Shown here one piece after another: positions 1 through 6,354 of a DNA stretch of 7,445 nt (within the stretch, counting starts at the first letter, position 1; each line of letters opens with the position of its first letter). The notes beneath the pieces are model-generated. The model was not told the origin of the DNA, did no database searches, and worked only from the letters and a program-made list of their open reading frames with translations. A program made the translations under genes and the position numbers. The DNA comes from Clostridia bacterium (GTDB lineage Bacteria > Bacillota > Clostridia > Oscillospirales > Acutalibacteraceae). The stretch covers positions 1 through 7,445 of the forward strand of contig CAAGND010000098.1 in NCBI GenBank assembly GCA_900771185.1, given 5' to 3'.

Positions 1-1
1 C

Positions 2-1258
2 GGCGCATATATGTATGAGTATCCCGATGATGATTACATTGACCGCGCCGTGTTTGACACTCCCCTTCTTGAGGGCAGCGACCTTATCACAGACCTCTAC
101 TCCGTCGACCCGCTCTCACTCAACTTTGACACCGCGCTTGAAATCGTCGGCAACATCTTCCACACCGAGGCCGACCTGTCCTTTATTATGGACATCATTC
201 CGGAGGACGGTGCCAACTGGGTTGCAGACTACGGTCTTAAAAGCATGGTAATTCCGACTGTGATATACATTCCCTCTTTCTGGGAGATGTGCTCGCCGGA
301 GAGCTATGAGGCGCTGAAGGCTCACTACCTCGACGAGGAGGAGAATGCCGAGCTTATAGCAAAGATTGAATATATGAGAAGCGGCTTTATGTCGCATGTT
401 TCGCAGACATTCAAGGCTCAGCAGGCAAAGGGTGTTGATATCTCAATAAAGGCCTGCTCTGGTTCTCCGCTTGCAAGCGGAACCGAGGACAACAGCGACG
501 GCATAGTAAATCTCAAATACTCCTGCGGTGCTACCTGCGCCCCCTTGGGTGAGACATTTGACAGCAGCTATGTTCAGGCTGTTGACACCGGCAAAAATAA
601 CATCTCTCCGGACAGAACCATAGACCTCTCGACAGGATATCTGCCAGAGCGCACATGGATAGTCAACCGCCATTACCACGGTCAGGCGGAGTGGGATCCG
701 AGAACCTATGACCTGCTCATGGAGCTTCTGCTCACTGACAATATAAAGGACGCATATTCTCATTTTGAATATCCGCAGTTTATGGAGTCTGAGGCTCCCA
801 CAAGCGATGTTATCGTCCTTTTCAAGTGCACGAATTCCTCATTCCTGCCCACCCTTTCAAAGCATCTTTTCAAGGGTAATTCCGTGATTATCAAGAACCT
901 TTCAAATGAGGACAGAATAAGCATCAGCTCTGTCTCCTGCGCCGGCGGCTCGCTTAAATTCAATGCGGTATATCCCATTGTTCTTGAGCCGGGTCAGTCC
1001 ATAGAGGTGAGCTTCACAGGCAGCGTTCCTGCAGAGGATATCTATGACAGCATTGATATCAGCTACCGCCGCGTCTCTCTCACTGCTGATGAAAAGACCC
1101 GTTCTTTCGGATTCACGATAACCCATGACTATTCCGGCATTGCAAAGACCGATTTGACTCCCGCCTATCTCATCACCGCCATTCAGATAGCAAATCAGAC
1201 GGCGAAAATAATTGCTAAGATAAGCGCTGTCATCGGCACTATAAAGGGAACAAAATAA
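2..1258 (+). CDS. Alpha/beta hydrolase (lipase/esterase-like), C-terminal part, 5'-truncated by window
   Basis: The reading frame is open to the left edge, and the first ATG (11) has no ribosome binding site, so about 418 codons of a longer gene are visible. Numbering from that ATG, the segment YIDRAVFDTPLLEGSDL (9-25) resembles the strand and 'TP..GS' loop that follows the nucleophile elbow in lipase-type alpha/beta hydrolases. The Ser elbow would therefore lie just outside the window. S162-D163-G164 followed by IVNL fits the acid-residue loop, and H221 or H223 in NRHYHG fits the catalytic histidine. From about residue 265 a beta-rich domain follows, with an EPGQSIEVSFTG segment, then a short C-terminal helix. 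No lipid anchor or membrane segment is seen in this part. Substrate is unknown. The assignment rests on motif order read by eye; another serine hydrolase subfamily is possible. Confidence 0.6.
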   Translation, partial: GAYMYEYPDDDYIDRAVFDTPLLEGSDLITDLYSVDPLSLNFDTALEIVGNIFHTEADLSFIMDIIPEDGANWVADYGLKSMVIPTVIYIPSFWEMCSPESYEALKAHYLDEEENAELIAKIEYMRSGFMSHVSQTFKAQQAKGVDISIKACSGSPLASGTEDNSDGIVNLKYSCGATCAPLGETFDSSYVQAVDTGKNNISPDRTIDLSTGYLPERTWIVNRHYHGQAEWDPRTYDLLMELLLTDNIKDAYSHFEYPQFMESEAPTSDVIVLFKCTNSSFLPTLSKHLFKGNSVIIKNLSNEDRISISSVSCAGGSLKFNAVYPIVLEPGQSIEVSFTGSVPAEDIYDSIDISYRRVSLTADEKTRSFGFTITHDYSGIAKTDLTPAYLITAIQIANQTAKIIAKISAVIGTIKGTK

Positions 1259-1307
1259 CACTTAACGCATAAAAAATTAATACTTTAACCAAACTTTATA
1301 AAAGTTC

Positions 1308-1350
1308 TCATGGGCTGTATCAATAACTTTGATACAGCCCATGATTATTT
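1308..1350 (+). terminator. Intrinsic terminator after the hydrolase gene, possibly bidirectional
   Basis: A perfect 16-bp stem pairs 1308-1323 with 1329-1344 (core CATGGGCTGTATC/GATACAGCCCATG) around a 5-nt loop, about 50 nt after the stop codon. The plus-strand tail TTATTT is a modest U-tract. On the minus strand the hairpin is followed by GAACTTTTAT, so it could also stop leftward transcription. Confidence 0.8.
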
Positions 1351-1548
1351 ATCCGAATCTCTGTTTAAGCTCTGTTTTCAGTCTCCTGACCGCGTAATTT
1401 CTGACAAACTTGCATCTGCCGCGTATTCCCTCTTTTTTCACGTTGTGCGCCCTGCACCGGTCTCACCGCCGAAAAAACCGTGAGGTGTCAGGATGTATGC
1501 TGCACTGTATAAATAGTCGGCTTCATGCGCATCCTCCCATTCGGGCAG
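1349..1548 (-). pseudogene. Possible decayed gene: two short coding-like frames
   Basis: Two minus-strand frames in this gap read like protein. Frame A runs 1548 to 1438 and contains EADYLYSAAYILTPHGFFGG, ending in TGA, but it has no ATG and its first codon here (CTG) is arbitrary. Frame B runs 1441 to 1349 as GTG AAA AAA GAG..., 30 residues ending in KTELKQRFG. Its GTG overlaps the TGA of frame A as GTGA, and its stop lies 5 nt before the hairpin at 1344-1308. The pair could be the frameshifted remnant of one gene, two tiny coupled frames, or chance. I recognise no family. The opposite-strand frame at 1410-1595 looks less protein-like. Confidence 0.22.
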
Positions 1549-1594
1549 AAAAATACCCGCAGTGTTACAGCATCAGTTTAACACCCTGCGGGTA
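1549..1594 (-). terminator. Intrinsic terminator of mntP
   Basis: Read leftward, 1594-1586 pairs with 1562-1554 (TACCCGCAG/CTGCGGGTA, 9 bp). An inner 5-bp stem, 1583-1579 with 1567-1563, sits across a two-base bulge, with an 11-nt loop. The hairpin is followed directly by TTTTT (complement of 1549-1553). It begins 18 nt after the mntP stop codon. There is no T-run on the plus strand, so the orientation is clear. Confidence 0.85.
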
Positions 1595-1611
1595 AAAATT
1601 AAAGTATAAAA

Positions 1612-2196
1612 TTAAAAGTTTATGTAACCGAGGTGCTCAAGTAATATTTTCAGCCCCATGAGCATGAGTATAACGCCGCCGGCAAGCTCTGCCTTCGATT
1701 TATATTTTTCGCCGAACACATGGCCGATTTTCACACCTGCCGCGGACAGCAAAAACGTTGTGACCCCTATAAACGCTGCGGCGACCCAGATGTTGACATT
1801 GAGAAACGCAAAGGTTATTCCGACCGCCAGCGCATCGATACTTGTCGCAACGGCAAGCACCACCATCTTTGTGAATTTCAGCTCCGCCCTGTCGTCAGCC
1901 TCGACAGGACAGTCGGTTTTTTCCTTTCCGAAGCTTTCAAAAAACATCTTTCCGCCTATGACTCCGAGCAGCACAAAGGCTATCCAGTGGTCAAACCTCG
2001 TTATCTTATCCGCGAATCCGGTTCCGAGAAAATATCCGATAATCGGCATTCCGGCCTGAAACAGTCCGAAATATGCTCCTACCGTCGCGCTCTGCCCCAA
2101 GCTCGCCTTGCGCAAACACACGCCCTTGCAAATCGAAACAGCAAACGCGTCCATGGAAAGTCCCACGGCAATTATAAACAGTTCTGTTACACTCAT
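1612..2196 (-). CDS. mntP: Manganese efflux pump MntP
   Basis: MntP is an inner-membrane exporter that removes excess Mn(II) from the cytoplasm. The 194-residue product has the typical family length and the duplicated three-helix architecture, with about six hydrophobic segments. Both repeat signatures are present: GLSMDAFAVSICKG (12-25, D16) and ATSIDALAVGITFAF (117-131, D121), which carry the conserved membrane aspartates important for Mn export. NIWVAAAFIGVTTF and the C-terminal GGVILMLMGLKILLEHLG also match the family by eye. I chose the ATG at 2196 because AGAAAGGGA lies just upstream; the earlier in-frame ATG at 2238 falls inside the riboswitch terminator and would not be available in terminated transcripts. 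The gene is monocistronic, divergent from murL, and controlled by the Mn riboswitch described separately. Confidence 0.95.
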   Translation of the reverse strand: MSVTELFIIAVGLSMDAFAVSICKGVCLRKASLGQSATVGAYFGLFQAGMPIIGYFLGTGFADKITRFDHWIAFVLLGVIGGKMFFESFGKEKTDCPVEADDRAELKFTKMVVLAVATSIDALAVGITFAFLNVNIWVAAAFIGVTTFLLSAAGVKIGHVFGEKYKSKAELAGGVILMLMGLKILLEHLGYINF

Positions 2197-2221
2197 ATTG
2201 ATTTCCCTTTCTCTTTTTACG

Positions 2222-2341
2222 AAATAAAAAAGACCCACCTGCGCCCAAAGCGCAGATAAGTCTCATCAATTAAAACAAAGCCAGATAAAAATCAGTGTGT
2301 TGACCTTGTTACGCCGAAGCGCCGACTACTCCCCTATTGCT
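2222..2341 (-). ncRNA. yybP-ykoY manganese riboswitch with overlapping transcription terminator
   Basis: Read leftward, the leader contains the hallmark aptamer segments in order: GGGGAGTAG (starting next to 2335), GGTCAACA (near 2305-2298) and GATGAGAC (near 2267-2260). P1 forms between GCAATAGG (2340-2333) and CTTATCTGC (2260-2252), with one bulged C and one G-U pair. The 3' P1 strand is also the left arm of an intrinsic terminator: 2263-2250 pairs with 2244-2231 (14 bp, three G-U pairs, loop CCAAA on the plus strand) followed by a T-run at 2230-2226. Known family behaviour plus this overlap predicts that Mn(II) binding holds P1, blocks the terminator and switches mntP on. The family and motifs are clear; the exact ends are inferred. 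Confidence 0.93.
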
Positions 2342-2347
2342 TCAGAC

Positions 2348-2376
2348 AGTATATCTCAGTGTCGTCCGTTTGTCAA
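2348..2376 (-). promoter_or_regulatory. Sigma-A promoter of mntP
   Basis: The -35 box is TTGACA (complement of 2371-2376) and the -10 box is TATACT (complement of 2348-2353), separated by exactly 17 nt. The expected start, about 2341, lies right at the first base of the riboswitch P1 stem, which supports both calls. Confidence 0.9.
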
Positions 2377-2386
2377 GTAAAATCAA

Positions 2387-2415
2387 TTGAATTTGCGCAG
2401 TCTTTATGATATAAT
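2387..2415 (+). promoter_or_regulatory. Sigma-A promoter of the murL-murD2 operon
   Basis: The -35 box TTGAAT (2387-2392) and perfect -10 box TATAAT (2410-2415) are 17 nt apart. The predicted start near 2422 gives a leader of about 50 nt to murL. Its -35 box lies only 10 bp from the -35 box of the divergent mntP promoter, so the two could compete or share a regulator. Confidence 0.85.
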
Positions 2416-2471
2416 TATTTTTTAGTACGGTTGAAGATATATTTTTATTTTATGCACACAAGGAGTTTGCT

Positions 2472-3848
2472 ATGAACAGTGACTTTTTGTCGTTCAGAGA
2501 GCGCTTTCCCGAGTTTGTTTATGACGGATATTCCGCCGTTGAGACAAATGAGGGAATCCTTTTAAAATTCGATTTTTCCGTTCCGGGGCTCTGCGAATTT
2601 CACCCGAAGACCCTCATTGTCACGGATAATCTTGAAATCGCAAATGATCCGTTTTCCGAATATGCCGACAGAATGATATTTTTTATCGGCATGGCGGAGG
2701 CTGTCAGCTACTGGAAGTGTGCCTGCCCACCAACCTTTTCCGTCAGGTGCGGCAATCTGTCGGACGAGGATATTCACTTTTTCAAAAAGCTCTGGTTCAA
2801 CGGACTCGGCGAGTTCTTTTTCCGCAACGGGATAGAGACGGACATAGACAGCTTTGTAACTATATCCGCCCCAAAAGCCTTTGATGCCGTTAAGTGCGGC
2901 GGATATCGCCGCACGGGGATTCAGATTATTCCCGTCGGCGGCGGCAAGGACTCCGCTGTAACCACCGAGCTTCTGCGCCCCTTCGGGGACAGTCTTCGAT
3001 TCTTCACGGTTAACGATCAGCCGGCCCGAACCGCATGTGTGGAGGCCGCGGGCTACGGCGCGGAGAGAATCATACGAACCCGCCGCACCATTGACCCCGA
3101 GCTTCTGCGGCTGAATTCCGAGGGATTTCTCAACGGGCACACGCCGTTTTCATCTGTTGTCGCATTTCTTTCGATGTACTGCGGTCACATAACGGGGGCG
3201 GAAAATATCATACTTTCAAACGAGGCGAGCGCCAACGACTCAAATATAGGCGGCGCCGAGGTAAACCACCAATATTCAAAATCCTTTGAATTTGAGCGGG
3301 ATTTCAACATCTTGCGTGAAAGAAACTTTTCCTGCACCGCTTCATATTTCAGCCTTCTGAGACCCTTCAACGAGCTTCAGATTGCGAAGCAGTTTGCGGC
3401 ATATCCGCAGTATCACAGCGTTTTCAGGAGCTGCAATGCGGGCAGCAAGCGCAACATCTGGTGCGCCGAATGTGCAAAATGCCTGTTCGTGGCGATAATA
3501 CTTTCGCCGTTTCTGCCGCCGGAGAAGCTTTATGATATCTTCGGCTGTGATATGCTTGACAAGAGGGAGCTTGTTGAGGACTTTGACGGGCTTTGCGGAT
3601 TTTCGGGCGTCAAGCCCTTTGAATGTGTCGGAACGGCGGCGGAGGTCGCATATGCGCTCCATGAGACGGCAAAAAAATACCGTGCCGCCGGCACCGAAAT
3701 GCCGTTTCTGCTCAGACGCTTCTGCGAAAAGATACATTCGGACCCCGACAGCGGTCTGCTTAAGGAATATAATAACGAAAATCTTGTCCCCGCTGAATTT
3801 GAGGACTGCGTAAAAAGGATGTATAACTATGTATCAGCAGCTGATTGA
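2472..3848 (+). CDS. murL: UDP-N-acetylmuramoyl-L-alanyl-L-glutamate epimerase MurL
   Basis: MurL converts the terminal L-Glu of UDP-MurNAc-L-Ala-L-Glu to D-Glu in the cytoplasm, consuming ATP and releasing AMP and PPi, which replaces the MurI racemase route to D-Glu in the stem peptide. The 458 residues are close to the length of the characterised Xanthomonas enzyme. Family segments recognised by eye: GMAEAVSYWK (73-82), GLGEFFFRNGI (111-121), the PP-loop-like IPVGGGKDS (153-161), LNGHTPFSSV (220-229), SNEASANDSN (249-258), GAEVNHQYSKSFEFE (261-275), SYFSLLRPFNE (291-301) and KPFECVG (381-387). C321 plus C331xxC334xxC337 form a four-cysteine cluster typical of a metal site. The start is fixed by AAGGAG at 2460-2465, 6 nt before ATG. 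It is first in the operon, and its 3' end overlaps murD2 by 20 bp. The pairing with murD2 strongly supports the call. Confidence 0.93.
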   Translation: MNSDFLSFRERFPEFVYDGYSAVETNEGILLKFDFSVPGLCEFHPKTLIVTDNLEIANDPFSEYADRMIFFIGMAEAVSYWKCACPPTFSVRCGNLSDEDIHFFKKLWFNGLGEFFFRNGIETDIDSFVTISAPKAFDAVKCGGYRRTGIQIIPVGGGKDSAVTTELLRPFGDSLRFFTVNDQPARTACVEAAGYGAERIIRTRRTIDPELLRLNSEGFLNGHTPFSSVVAFLSMYCGHITGAENIILSNEASANDSNIGGAEVNHQYSKSFEFERDFNILRERNFSCTASYFSLLRPFNELQIAKQFAAYPQYHSVFRSCNAGSKRNIWCAECAKCLFVAIILSPFLPPEKLYDIFGCDMLDKRELVEDFDGLCGFSGVKPFECVGTAAEVAYALHETAKKYRAAGTEMPFLLRRFCEKIHSDPDSGLLKEYNNENLVPAEFEDCVKRMYNYVSAAD

Positions 3849-5139
3849 TTATATCAGGGATAAAGAAATCCTAATTCTCGGCTTCAGCCGTGAGGGACAT
3901 TCCACCTATAATTTCATACGCCGCCATCTGCCGGACAAGCATCTTTCAATTGCGGATATGCGTCAAATCGAAATTGAGGACGAGAACGTCACCCTTTTCT
4001 GTGGCGAGGGCTATCTTGACACCATAGAAAAAGCCGATATTGTTATAAAAGCGCCGGGCGTTCCCCTGCTTCACTTTCAGAAGCCCGACGGGGTGGAGAT
4101 AACCTGCCAGACAGATCTTTTCCTGCGCTTTGCCGATTGTGTGTGCGTCGGCGTAACCGGAACCAAGGGCAAGACCACTACCTCGACGCTGATATATTCT
4201 ATGCTGCGCACCGCCGGAAAATCCGCCTGCCTTATCGGTAATATGGGCTATCCGGTTTTTGACAGCATTGAGGACTGCAAAGACGAAATCGCGGTCATCG
4301 AAATGTCCTCACATCAGCTTGAATTCACCACCCGCTCACCTCACATAGCAGTGCTGACAAATATATATCCGGAGCACCTCGACCACTATGACAGCTTTGA
4401 ATGCTACGCCGCGGCAAAGCTCAATATCGAAAGATATCAGTCAGCCGGTGACATTTTCATATATAACTCCGACCAGGGACTGAAAGGGTTATTCGACCCT
4501 GAAAGCTATGCCGGAGAGGCTGTCGGAGTGAGCGTGAATGACCCCGACGCCAGGGATTTTGAGGGGCTCAACAACCGGCTTATCGGCAGACACAATCTGC
4601 ACGACTGTCTGTTTGCCGCACGCGCCGCGGACAGGCTCGGTGTATCGCACGCCGACATAATTAAAGCTTTGGAAAACTATGAGGGCATTGAGCACCGACT
4701 TGAGCCTGTCGGAGTTGTCGGCTCGATAAAATTTTATAACGACTGCATAGCAACCATTCCCCACGCCGTCATGTGTGCTGTTGAGGCTCTCGGCGATGTT
4801 GACTCGCTCATCTTCGGCGGTATGGACAGGGGATTGGATTATTCCGCCTTTGAGGCGGCGCTTGAAAAAAGCAGCATAAGAAATCTCATATGCATGCCTG
4901 ACACGGGTCACAAGATAGGCATGCACATGGCTGAGCTTGGCAGCGACAAGAATATTGTTGTTGTCGAGGATATGGAGGGTGCGGTTCGTGCCGCTCTGAG
5001 CGTCACCCAAAAGGGAAAGAGCTGTCTGCTCTCACCCGCCGCGCCAAGCTATAACAGATATAAGGATTTTGAGGAGAAAGGGCGGCATTTCAAGTCCATT
5101 CTCCGCCGCATAGCAGAGCTTGGAGGGAAAACGAATTGA
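3829..5139 (+). CDS. murD2: UDP-N-acetylmuramoyl-L-alanine--L-glutamate ligase MurD2
   Basis: This Mur ligase is predicted to join L-Glu (not D-Glu) to UDP-MurNAc-L-Ala with ATP hydrolysis in the cytoplasm, making the substrate of MurL. The 436 residues show the three-domain MurD plan: an N-terminal nucleotide-sugar domain (about 1-100, ILILGFSREG at 14-23), the P-loop GVTGTKGKTTTS (108-119), EMSSHQLE (158-165), NIYPEHLDHY (178-187), the probable carbamylated lysine K197 in AAAKLNI, GRHN (253-256), EHRLEPVG (288-295), GGMDRGLDYS (330-339) and LLSPAAPSYNRYKDF (400-414). The usual MurD NDSKATN motif reads NDCIATI (304-310) and the LSPACAS-type motif is altered, consistent with different amino-acid specificity. 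AAAGGAT (3814-3820) precedes the ATG, inside the end of murL. The ligase family is certain; L-Glu specificity is inferred mainly from the murL neighbour. Confidence 0.9.
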   Translation: MYQQLIDYIRDKEILILGFSREGHSTYNFIRRHLPDKHLSIADMRQIEIEDENVTLFCGEGYLDTIEKADIVIKAPGVPLLHFQKPDGVEITCQTDLFLRFADCVCVGVTGTKGKTTTSTLIYSMLRTAGKSACLIGNMGYPVFDSIEDCKDEIAVIEMSSHQLEFTTRSPHIAVLTNIYPEHLDHYDSFECYAAAKLNIERYQSAGDIFIYNSDQGLKGLFDPESYAGEAVGVSVNDPDARDFEGLNNRLIGRHNLHDCLFAARAADRLGVSHADIIKALENYEGIEHRLEPVGVVGSIKFYNDCIATIPHAVMCAVEALGDVDSLIFGGMDRGLDYSAFEAALEKSSIRNLICMPDTGHKIGMHMAELGSDKNIVVVEDMEGAVRAALSVTQKGKSCLLSPAAPSYNRYKDFEEKGRHFKSILRRIAELGGKTN

Positions 5140-5645
5140 ATTCATTTTCAGCCCGCGAAAAGGCTCTGTGCGCACAGGTTGACAGCCTGTGCACATCGGA
5201 CCCAGCAGAAGCTCACGCACTAATAGACTCCCTTGTCTCGGAATGTACTGCAGAACAGAAACAGTCGAGAGCGGAGTCGGCAGCTCTCTCACGGATATGC
5301 TGCCGTTTCCTTATGCATCGCAAGCTCAAAAGCCGTCTCAAGGATATTCTGACGCATGACACAGCTCTGAGGAGGGCACTTTTCGGCGAACTCAACACCT
5401 ATAAATACAGCCTCGTTTTTCTCTTCCGCAGACTGATAAGGTTAAACGATACCATCCTGACAGATGAGCTTCTCACGCTGATGAGTGAAAATCCCTTTCG
5501 TGATGACAGCGCAAAGGATTACTCCGACAGGTGGTCGCTCCGATTTATAATCTCCGAAGCACTCAGCGCACCTGAGGATTACCTATGCCTGAGCGATGAC
5601 AGCAAAAATATTATCAAGGAATTCATAACCCCGCCGGTTGAGTGA
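5136..5645 (+). CDS. Conserved-looking small helical protein of unknown function, coupled to murD2
   Basis: The 169-residue product has no signal peptide, no membrane segment and no motif I recognise. It reads as mostly alpha-helical and soluble, with a basic middle (HRKLKSRLKD, about 61-70; RRLIRLND, about 97-104) and an acidic C-terminal third. Four cysteines fall in the first 60 residues (12, 19, 37 and the pair 55-56) but in no standard metal-binding spacing. The start is TTG at 5136, sharing TTGA with the murD2 stop (5137-5139) and preceded by GGAGGG at 5122-5127, so translation is probably coupled to murD2. The stop codon lies in the operon terminator hairpin. Position suggests a link to the MurD2/MurL pathway or to envelope growth, but nothing in the sequence shows a function. 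Confidence 0.8.
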   Translation: MNSFSAREKALCAQVDSLCTSDPAEAHALIDSLVSECTAEQKQSRAESAALSRICCRFLMHRKLKSRLKDILTHDTALRRALFGELNTYKYSLVFLFRRLIRLNDTILTDELLTLMSENPFRDDSAKDYSDRWSLRFIISEALSAPEDYLCLSDDSKNIIKEFITPPVE

Positions 5646-5662
5646 CCGACGGGGCTTGTTCA
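5627..5662 (+). terminator. Terminator between convergent genes, ending the mur operon
   Basis: CCCCG (5629-5633) pairs with CGGGG (5650-5654). After one C-A mismatch, CCGGTT (5635-5639 region) pairs with GACCG (5644-5648), leaving a GAGT loop. The plus tail GCTTGTTCATTATT is a broken U-tract. The stem contains the stop codon of the 5136-5645 gene. It lies between convergent genes and may serve both, although the minus-strand tail is also poor in U. Confidence 0.6.
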
Positions 5663-5694
5663 TTATTAAATTGCAAAGGTTTTCCGGCGGCTTT

Positions 5695-6174
5695 TCATCT
5701 TTGCGCCACCCTGATGTGCTTGCAGCCGCTGACACCGAGGAAATCCGCCACACGCTCGCTGCTGAGTATCGCTTTGCTGCACGGTTTGACATCAACATAT
5801 TTTTTGACTATGGCCTCCTTGCCTTCGTCCGCGGCACTGATTATTTCATCAAGATGTTCGCTGAGCATAGGCAAAAAATCTTCCGGAGTTGTTTCAAAAT
5901 AGTGTATCTCCGTCATCGCGCGCGGAAACTCAAACCGAATTTTGCCGCACCGCACGTCCGCTTCATTATATTTCGGACTCAGCGGACGGTTGTTGAGCTC
6001 ACTGAAGCTGTAAGCGAACTCTATGTAATAATGATTATCAAAAAATGAGCGGTGAAGCCACACAGTCAAAATGACTCCGTTATCTGATTTGCGAAAAAAA
6101 TTATCGTTTCTCCCTGTGAATCCCTTTTCCCTGAGTGTTTTTGCACAAAGTTTGACAAATTCAGTTCTCTTCAT
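5695..6174 (-). CDS. Small hypothetical protein, DUF4304-like
   Basis: The product is 159 residues with no signal peptide or membrane helix. Its layout resembles DUF4304-type proteins: an N-terminal helix MKRTEFVKLCAKTLREKG, then GFTGRNDNFFRK, then alternating beta strands (GVILTVWLHRSFF, about 33-45; YYIEFAYSFSEL, about 49-60), then a helical C-terminal half (PEDFLPMLSEHLDEIISAAD, about 97-116). No catalytic motif is visible; proteins of this type have no established activity. The ATG at 6174 is preferred because GGGAGGAA sits just upstream; the in-frame GTG at 6192 would place that site inside the gene. It has its own promoter (6281-6309) and a leader of about 100 nt containing a U-tailed hairpin. 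It is convergent with the mur operon. The family assignment is tentative. Confidence 0.75.
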   Translation of the reverse strand: MKRTEFVKLCAKTLREKGFTGRNDNFFRKSDNGVILTVWLHRSFFDNHYYIEFAYSFSELNNRPLSPKYNEADVRCGKIRFEFPRAMTEIHYFETTPEDFLPMLSEHLDEIISAADEGKEAIVKKYVDVKPCSKAILSSERVADFLGVSGCKHIRVAQR

Positions 6175-6239
6175 GATAAAGGTTCCTCCCACAACCTTTT
6201 AACAGACATTTTTATTCATCTCTTTAACGATACACAAAC

Positions 6240-6270
6240 AAAAAAATACTTCAATCCCCAATGAAGTTTT
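6240..6270 (-). promoter_or_regulatory. Leader hairpin with U7 tract upstream of the DUF4304-like gene (possible attenuator)
   Basis: Just after the predicted transcription start, ACTTCA (6267-6262) pairs with TGAAGT (6253-6248) around the loop TTGGGGAT. After one A it is followed by TTTTTTT (complement of 6240-6246). The layout matches a short intrinsic terminator inside the leader, about 65 nt before the start codon. The stem is only 6 bp with two G-C pairs, so termination would be partial at best. Confidence 0.4.
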
Positions 6271-6280
6271 CTTCCCCTCA

Positions 6281-6309
6281 AGCATAACATTAACTGCGCT
6301 TTTTGTCAA
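6281..6309 (-). promoter_or_regulatory. Sigma-A promoter of the DUF4304-like gene
   Basis: The -35 box is TTGACA (complement of 6304-6309) and the -10 box is TATGCT (complement of 6281-6286), with a 17-nt spacer. The predicted start is near 6274, giving a leader of about 100 nt before ATG at 6174. Confidence 0.88.
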
Positions 6310-6354
6310 TATGTTCCGAATGAATTTTTCAAAACACAAAAAAGCAAGTAGATA

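Larger units (their letters stand above)
1259..1611. other. Gene-poor stretch between hydrolase gene and mntP
   Basis: This 353-bp gap holds the hydrolase terminator (1308-1350), the mntP terminator (1549-1594) and the two coding-like minus-strand fragments between them. I see no promoter, RNA gene or repeat family beyond these. Confidence 0.6.

Noticed and set aside
1410..1595. 61-codon plus-strand frame in the gap before mntP
   Set aside because: No ribosome binding site, Cys/His/Arg-rich noise-like composition, and it ends inside the mntP terminator hairpin.
2197..2238. Earlier in-frame ATG (2238) as the mntP start
   Set aside because: It would begin inside the riboswitch terminator and add 14 charged residues not seen in MntP. 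The ATG at 2196 has a better placed ribosome binding site.
1658..2259. Two long plus-strand frames opposite mntP
   Set aside because: They are antisense to a clearly recognised mntP and have no independent start signals or family motifs.
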